A DNA stretch of 64,000 nucleotides from Gonocerus acuteangulatus (lineage: Eukaryota; Arthropoda; Insecta; Hemiptera; Coreidae), in NCBI GenBank assembly GCA_946811695.1, contig OX328123.1, forward strand, positions 42,931,335 to 42,995,334, read 5' to 3'. The notes beneath the pieces are model-generated. The model searched no databases and was not told where the DNA came from. It saw only the letters and a program-made list of their open reading frames with translations. This document shows, piece by piece, positions 60,244-64,000 of this stretch. The translations under genes and the position numbers were made by a program. Numbering within the stretch: position 1 is the first letter of the stretch; each line of letters opens with the position of its first letter.

Positions 60244-60282
60244 TGGTGACCCCGACGTGATTTGAACACGCAACCTTCTGAT
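60244..60282 (+). promoter_or_regulatory. Primer binding site, extended match to tRNA-Trp
   Basis: One base after the LTR, TGGTGACCCCGACGTG begins. Its complement is the CCA end and acceptor/T-arm of eukaryotic tRNA-Trp as I know it. The match continues through TTTGAACACGCAACC to TTCTGAT, about 39 bases, reaching the 3' side of the anticodon stem. Usual primer sites are 10-18 bases. The tRNA sequence is recalled, not searched. Confidence 0.85.
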
Positions 60283-60302
60283 TTCACTTCTCGCCGTTCG
60301 TC

Positions 60303-61688
60303 ATGTCAAAAAAAAACTCATCTACGTCCGATACAGATCTCCATGAAACCCAGCCTGAGGTTAGTTTCTACCAAGGGCCGAGTTCAAGACTACCGACATT
60401 CTGGAAACAGAACCCGACTTTATGGTTCGCGACGATCGAGGCTGTATTTGCGACATCCCGCGTAACATCGAGCCTAAAAAAATTCCAGCTCGTCATACCG
60501 AATCTCGATCTGGACGTTCTTAGCCAAGTCTCAGATATCGTCCTCCAACCGACTGAGCAACCATACGAGGACCTTAAAGCTAGGCTCATCAACACGTTCG
60601 GAGAATCCCAAGCACTGCTGAGGGAAAACGTTTCGGTGATTTTCCACTCCGCAGCCACTGTCAAGTTCGACGAAGCTCTCAAGGACTCCGTGGCTATAAA
60701 CCTCTCAGCAACGAAGGCTCTCATACAGCTCGCCCAGACCATGGTCAAGTTGGAGGCAATGGTACATGTCTCAACCGCTTATTGCAACTGCCAAGAAGAC
60801 GGGCCTATCTTGGAGCAAGTATATCCAGTGGAATGGGGCCCAGAGAAAGTGTTGGAGACTGTACAAACACTTGATCATAATCTCTTGGATGTTATCACCC
60901 CCAAATTACTTGGATGTCGACCAAACACATACACATTCACAAAAGCCCTGGCTGAAATCATCGTTAACGAACAGAGCGGCGTTCTTCCCATTGCTATCGT
61001 CAGACCATCTATTGTGACGGCAGCATGGAAAGGACCTATCCCTGGCTGGATAGATAACCTGAATGGACCAACTGGTTTACTAGTCAGTGCTGGGAAGGGT
61101 GTGCTGAGGACTCTTCTCTGCGATATAAATGCAATAGGAGATTTGATTCCAGTTGATGTAGTGATTAACTTCTGTATTTCTGTTGCATGGCATACTGCAG
61201 TAAGCAGGCCAAACAATATAGTGGTATACAACTGTACCTCTGGAGCAAAGAATCCAGTTCGTTGGGGTGACATACAGGTTTGGGGGCATGAATTTCTTCT
61301 ACGATACCCAACTGCAAGTATGTTTTGGTACCCTGGAGGCTCCTTCAAGAAATACAGGTTAACAAACAATGCTGCGCGTATCCTATTTCAAGTAATACCA
61401 GCCTATATCATGGACAGTGTTATGAGGCTAATGGGGAAGAAGCCAATGATGATGAAATTACAAGACAGGCTTCTGAAAGCATCAAATATCCTTCAATTCT
61501 TTACAACACGGGAGTTTTTTTTCACTAATGACAACATGATGGCATTATGGGAAAACCTTTCTCCTGAAGACAAAAATACTTTCTACTTTGACATAAGTAA
61601 GTTTGATTGGAAAGCTTATTTTGAGACATATGTCATTGGAACAAGATGTTTGATGGCCTTGTATATAGCCAGAAGCTCCCTGTCGTAG
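60303..61688 (+). CDS. Gag N-terminus fused in frame to a truncated fatty acyl-CoA reductase
   Basis: 461 codons with no stop. Residues ~1-103 are Ty3/gypsy Gag (LPTFWKQNPTLWFATIEAVF, then LVIPNLDLDVLSQVSDIVL and YEDLKARLINTFGES). From ~106 it is an alcohol-forming FAR, which reduces acyl-CoA to fatty alcohol with NADPH on ER or peroxisome membranes: LLRENVSVIFHSAATVKFDE, VHVSTAYCN, then Y210-x3-K214 in NTYTFTKALAE, the usual active-site pair. Residues ~340-447 are the FAR C-terminal domain (FWYPGG, GKKPMMMKL, FFTTREFFFTNDN, LSPEDKNTFYFDI, FDWKAYFETYV). The N-terminal ~110-120 FAR residues with the GxxGxxG cofactor site are missing, so activity is unlikely. Residues ~448-461 come from the inverted duplication of RNase H sequence. 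There are no introns, which indicates mRNA capture. Confidence 0.9.
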   Translation: MSKKNSSTSDTDLHETQPEVSFYQGPSSRLPTFWKQNPTLWFATIEAVFATSRVTSSLKKFQLVIPNLDLDVLSQVSDIVLQPTEQPYEDLKARLINTFGESQALLRENVSVIFHSAATVKFDEALKDSVAINLSATKALIQLAQTMVKLEAMVHVSTAYCNCQEDGPILEQVYPVEWGPEKVLETVQTLDHNLLDVITPKLLGCRPNTYTFTKALAEIIVNEQSGVLPIAIVRPSIVTAAWKGPIPGWIDNLNGPTGLLVSAGKGVLRTLLCDINAIGDLIPVDVVINFCISVAWHTAVSRPNNIVVYNCTSGAKNPVRWGDIQVWGHEFLLRYPTASMFWYPGGSFKKYRLTNNAARILFQVIPAYIMDSVMRLMGKKPMMMKLQDRLLKASNILQFFTTREFFFTNDNMMALWENLSPEDKNTFYFDISKFDWKAYFETYVIGTRCLMALYIARSSLS

Positions 61689-61729
61689 ACAGGGAGCTTC
61701 TGGCTATATACAAGGCCATCAAACATCTT
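61643..61729. repeat. Perfect 42-bp palindrome at the FAR/RNase H junction
   Basis: 61643-61684 is the exact reverse complement of 61688-61729 with a 3-base GTA spacer. The right arm is the natural RNase H coding sequence (DRELLAIYKAIKHL). The left arm is its inverted duplicate, appended to the end of the FAR sequence. This is the footprint expected of a snap-back or template switch during reverse transcription. Confidence 0.95.
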
Positions 61730-62323
61730 CAACCTCAACTGGAAGGCCGAGTTTTCTCAATTATCACAGATCATCGCCCATTAGCTCATGCTTTCACTCA
61801 AAAGCCTGAATCTACTTCACCTCTCCGCATCCGTTGGCTAACTTACATTAGCCAATTCACCACTACAATCATCTATAGTCCAGGCAGGGAAAACATTGTT
61901 GCCGATTCCCTATCAAGGATTGCTGAAATCCAAACTCCAGACGATTTTGTCGCCCTTTCTTTAGCCCAACAAGAAGACCATGAGATCAGCCGACTCCAGG
62001 AACAAACTAACCTAACCTTTAGAGCCATCGAAATTCCTGGCACTGACAAGACCCTTCTCTGTGAGATGTCAACAAGCAAGGCAAGGCCATATCTCCCGAA
62101 GAACTTCAGGCACAGTGCTTTCGTCAAGGTGCACACCTTAAGTCATCCTGGCGTCCGGACAACACGGAAAATGGTAGCAGAGCGATATTTCTGGCCAAAC
62201 ATGAATAAGGAAGTAGCTGATTGGGCTAAGTGCTGTATCGCTTGCCAGAAGAGTAAGATACACCGGCATACCCATGCACCTCCTGGAACATTCCCGACGG
62301 CCACCGTTACTGTCTCACGATGA
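61684..62323 (+). pseudogene. Partial RNase H and integrase zinc-binding region
   Basis: One open frame, -1 relative to the gag-FAR frame. It starts inside RNase H (PVVDRELLAIYKAIKHL, then TDHRPLAHAF and IVADSLSRI); the upstream half of RNase H, with its first catalytic Asp, and all of the reverse transcriptase are missing. The integrase HHCC module follows: HTLSHPGVRTTRKMVAERYF then CCIACQKSK. The frame ends at a stop at 62321-62323, just after a deletion. There is no convincing own start codon; expression would need the -1 shift or read-through. Confidence 0.88.
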
Positions 62324-63183
62324 TAGACCGTCAAACCAGATGGACAGAAGGAATACCATTACGTGACATCACAGCCGAAACCGTCTCAAGCGCATTCTAC
62401 ACTGGTTGGATCTGCCGATTCGGCGTTCCCTCAAGAATAACCACCGACCAAGGCCGGCAATATGAATCCCAGCTTTTTCATCAGCTGACTTCGCTTCTGG
62501 GAATCGAGAAAGGTCGCACAACTGCTTATCATCCCCAAGCTAACGGATGCATAGAACGATGGCACCGGACACTCAAAGCCGCCATTACAGCACACCTTGA
62601 CAGCAACAACTGGACCCGCATATTGCCAACCGTACTCCTCGGACTCAGAGCCAGCCTGCGAGATGATACTTCATCGAGCATAGCTGAAGCAGTCTACGGT
62701 TGTCCCATAAGATTGCCAGGCGAATTCTTGGAGCAACACACGACCGCGGAAGATCCACACGTACTCCTGCAGGAGCTGAAGGAACATCTTCGCACCCTTC
62801 GACCAGCCGAGTATAAGGAGAGCACTAAGAAGACCTACGTACACCAGGAGTTGCAGAACTGCACGCATGTGTTCATCAGGGAAGACTGTGCCCGACGTCC
62901 GCTGACACCACCATACTCCGGACCACACAGAGTTCTCCAACGACACGACAAGTACTTCGAAGTGCACCTCCCAGGCCGCCAAGCCACCATATCGATAGAC
63001 CGGCTTAAGTCTGCGTTTCTTCCATCCGAACATACTCAGGACACACCACCAGTTCTCCCAAAAACGCAGTCTCAAACGCCACCGCCAACTCAAGAGCCCT
63101 ACAGGACCCGTTCCGGGAGAACCGTGAAACGAGTTTCACAGTCAGCTTCTCTGACTCCGTCATCTGGGAGGGGAATCCTGTAG
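62299..63183 (+). pseudogene. Integrase catalytic core and C-terminus, first Asp deleted
   Basis: Picks up in another frame with YCLTMIDRQTRWTEGIP. ITTDQGRQYES holds the second catalytic Asp and NGCIERWHRTLK the Glu, 35 residues apart as in DD35E integrases. The segment that normally joins the zinc module to YCLTM and holds the first Asp (an H-x-D-x-VGP-type motif) is absent: a deletion at about 62295-62300 also shifts the frame. The C-terminal LTPPYSGPHRVLQR...ISIDRLKSAF is typical of this clade. The frame ends on a TAG inside the 3' LTR. Confidence 0.9.
63166..63175 (+). promoter_or_regulatory. Polypurine tract
   Basis: GGGAGGGGAA lies three bases before the 3' LTR, the expected position for plus-strand priming. 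Confidence 0.85.
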
Positions 63184-63309
63184 CGGTTATCAGATAACCC
63201 CCAAAAAAAACACATGTTTTAAAAAAATAAATAAAACATTATTAAGTGTTCTCTCGCAATTGAAAACTGCAAATCGTTCTTGTAAGTTGTAAATCCTATA
63301 CACTTAACA
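63179..63309 (+). repeat. 3' LTR
   Basis: 131 bp, identical to the 5' LTR by direct reading, followed by the ATCT duplication. Confidence 0.95.
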
Positions 63310-63313
63310 ATCT

Positions 63314-63729
63314 GATAAAGCGATGCAATGCTGGAAGATTATTAGTTTGTGATTGTTATTTTTGATTTGTCTATGAAATTTCTCTAGTGTAAGTATAATA
63401 AGTTGTAGTAATGCTTTAGGTTGTAATAAGAAGTGACTCAGCTGAGCTGGTTAGTCCGATAGGAGTTAGTAAATGCATAGGAGAATGTCGATATCGGCGG
63501 CGCCTCTTCATGGATTGACTCACTCTAATCGGCCGGCATGCTATCGCTCTAAACATAGGCTATTCATACCATCTCTCTCCGAAACATCATATCTGCATTT
63601 TCAACTTTTAAAAAAATCTATAAGAACGTTTATTATAGAAATATAGCATATAAGCTTTGTTTAAAGGGCTGCTTGGCCGACGTTACTCTTCGCACAATAC
63701 ATTTCATTCTCTTATTCCATCTCTCCACC
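63314..63729. other. Intron continuation, no feature
   Basis: Nothing supported. Confidence 0.35.
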
Positions 63730-63867
63730 ATCTCTCTCCAGCGGTTTCCTGGTTCCAGGGGGTGTAATATTTCATCCAAATCCTATTGGGCTTCATCAGA
63801 CTTGATCTTGATGTCTGATGAACCCTTATAGGATTTGGGTTTGCAACCAGGACACAGCTGGAGAGAT
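63730..63867. repeat. Short inverted repeat
   Basis: 63730-63801 and 63813-63867 pair with gaps: TCTCCAGC, CCTGGTT, CCAAATCCTAT and TTCATCAGAC on the left, complements on the right. The unpaired loop is about 11 bases. Possibly a small foldback or MITE; no duplication found. Confidence 0.65.
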
Positions 63868-64000
63868 GGAATTAGGGGAATAAGATCCCAACGATGAAGT
63901 TTAAAGGAGACTAAATGCATTTCATCTATACACTGGAATTATTACAAAAGTAGGCTAAAAAACTGAAGTCAAAGTGACAGCAAGTGTTCTGTGGGATCCT
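63868..64000. other. No recognisable feature
   Basis: Nothing supported up to the window end. Confidence 0.3.

Larger units (their letters stand above)
60112..63309 (+). mobile_element. Ty3/gypsy (CsRn1-like) LTR retrotransposon carrying a captured fatty acyl-CoA reductase segment
   Basis: 3198 bp with identical 131-bp LTRs and a 4-bp duplication ATCT (60108-60111 and 63310-63313). Order: LTR, tRNA-Trp-type primer site, N-terminal gag fused in frame to FAR, palindromic junction, partial RNase H, integrase zinc motif, integrase core with a deletion, polypurine tract, LTR. Protease and reverse transcriptase are absent. The tRNA-Trp primer and the PPYSGPHRVL...ISIDRLKSAF end of the integrase fit the CsRn1 clade. 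It sits in an intron in the same orientation as the host exon. The absence of LTR differences indicates a very recent insertion, necessarily with proteins supplied in trans. Confidence 0.93.

Noticed and set aside
60368..61369. Minus-strand open frames opposite the gag-FAR gene
   Set aside because: Mirror frames of a real plus-strand coding sequence.
60303..61688. A functional host FAR gene
   Set aside because: It lies between LTRs, is fused to Gag, lacks introns and lacks the cofactor-binding N-terminus.

Overview
This is an AT-rich window from a eukaryotic, most likely arthropod (probably insect), nuclear genome. The only host-gene segment I can support is one short spliced exon at 58203-58310. 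It encodes the start of a PDZ domain of the ARHGAP21/23 (fly RhoGAP19D) type. Almost everything else recognisable is mobile or repetitive DNA. The arthropod reading rests on the retroelement families (an R4/Dong-like LINE sitting in a TAA microsatellite, a CsRn1-like Ty3/gypsy element primed by tRNA-Trp), a fatty acyl-CoA reductase (FAR) sequence, Tc1 elements with TA target sites, and tRNA- and 5S-derived SINEs. I cannot name the species.

Layout. 0-9.5 kb: an 88-bp tandem array (391-860), the 3' end of an R4/Dong-like LINE (2181-2672, minus), a decayed RNase-H LINE tail (7205-7700, minus) and much sequence in which I see nothing. 9.5-17.5 kb: a TA-flanked inverted-repeat element (9532-10425) carrying inside it a second element with perfect 39-bp termini and an 8-bp duplication (9882-10379); an inverted-repeat element with a 13-bp duplication (12820-13333); another LINE tail (14555-14760); and a structurally complete Tc1-like transposon (15929-17462) whose DD34E transposase is broken. 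17.5-26 kb: a pile of nested copies of one non-autonomous family (called A here), interrupted by SINEs and itself sitting inside a second, related family (B). 26-57 kb: four long B copies at 31.7, 39.1, 48.0 and 55.6 kb in alternating orientation, a third foldback family (C, 34482-36218), TTAA- and TA-flanked inverted-repeat elements, tRNA- and 5S-rRNA-derived SINEs sharing one 3' tail, microsatellites, and a 72-bp satellite (51023-51598).

The most striking object is at 60112-63309, in the intron downstream of the RhoGAP exon and on the same strand. It is a Ty3/gypsy element with identical 131-bp LTRs and a 4-bp ATCT duplication. Most of gag and all of protease, reverse transcriptase and the start of RNase H are replaced by an intronless piece of a fatty acyl-CoA reductase coding sequence, joined in frame to the first ~103 Gag residues. 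The FAR piece keeps the Tyr-x3-Lys active-site pair and the C-terminal domain but lacks the NADPH-binding glycine motif. It ends in a perfect 42-bp palindrome that joins it to the remaining RNase H. The integrase has lost its first catalytic Asp and is frame-broken, so the element could only have moved with proteins supplied from elsewhere.

Families A and B, and a few fragments, share one plan: a hairpin after T residues, a conserved ~100-bp block, a long AT microsatellite, a conserved block, internal tandem monomers, then a subterminal repeat of the start followed by a short GCAG/CTGC hairpin and a CGGACTTTT-like end. Insertions are into T/A runs without duplication. This resembles non-autonomous Helentron/HINE (INE-1-like) elements, but no helicase or Rep coding sequence is in the window, so the class is inferred.
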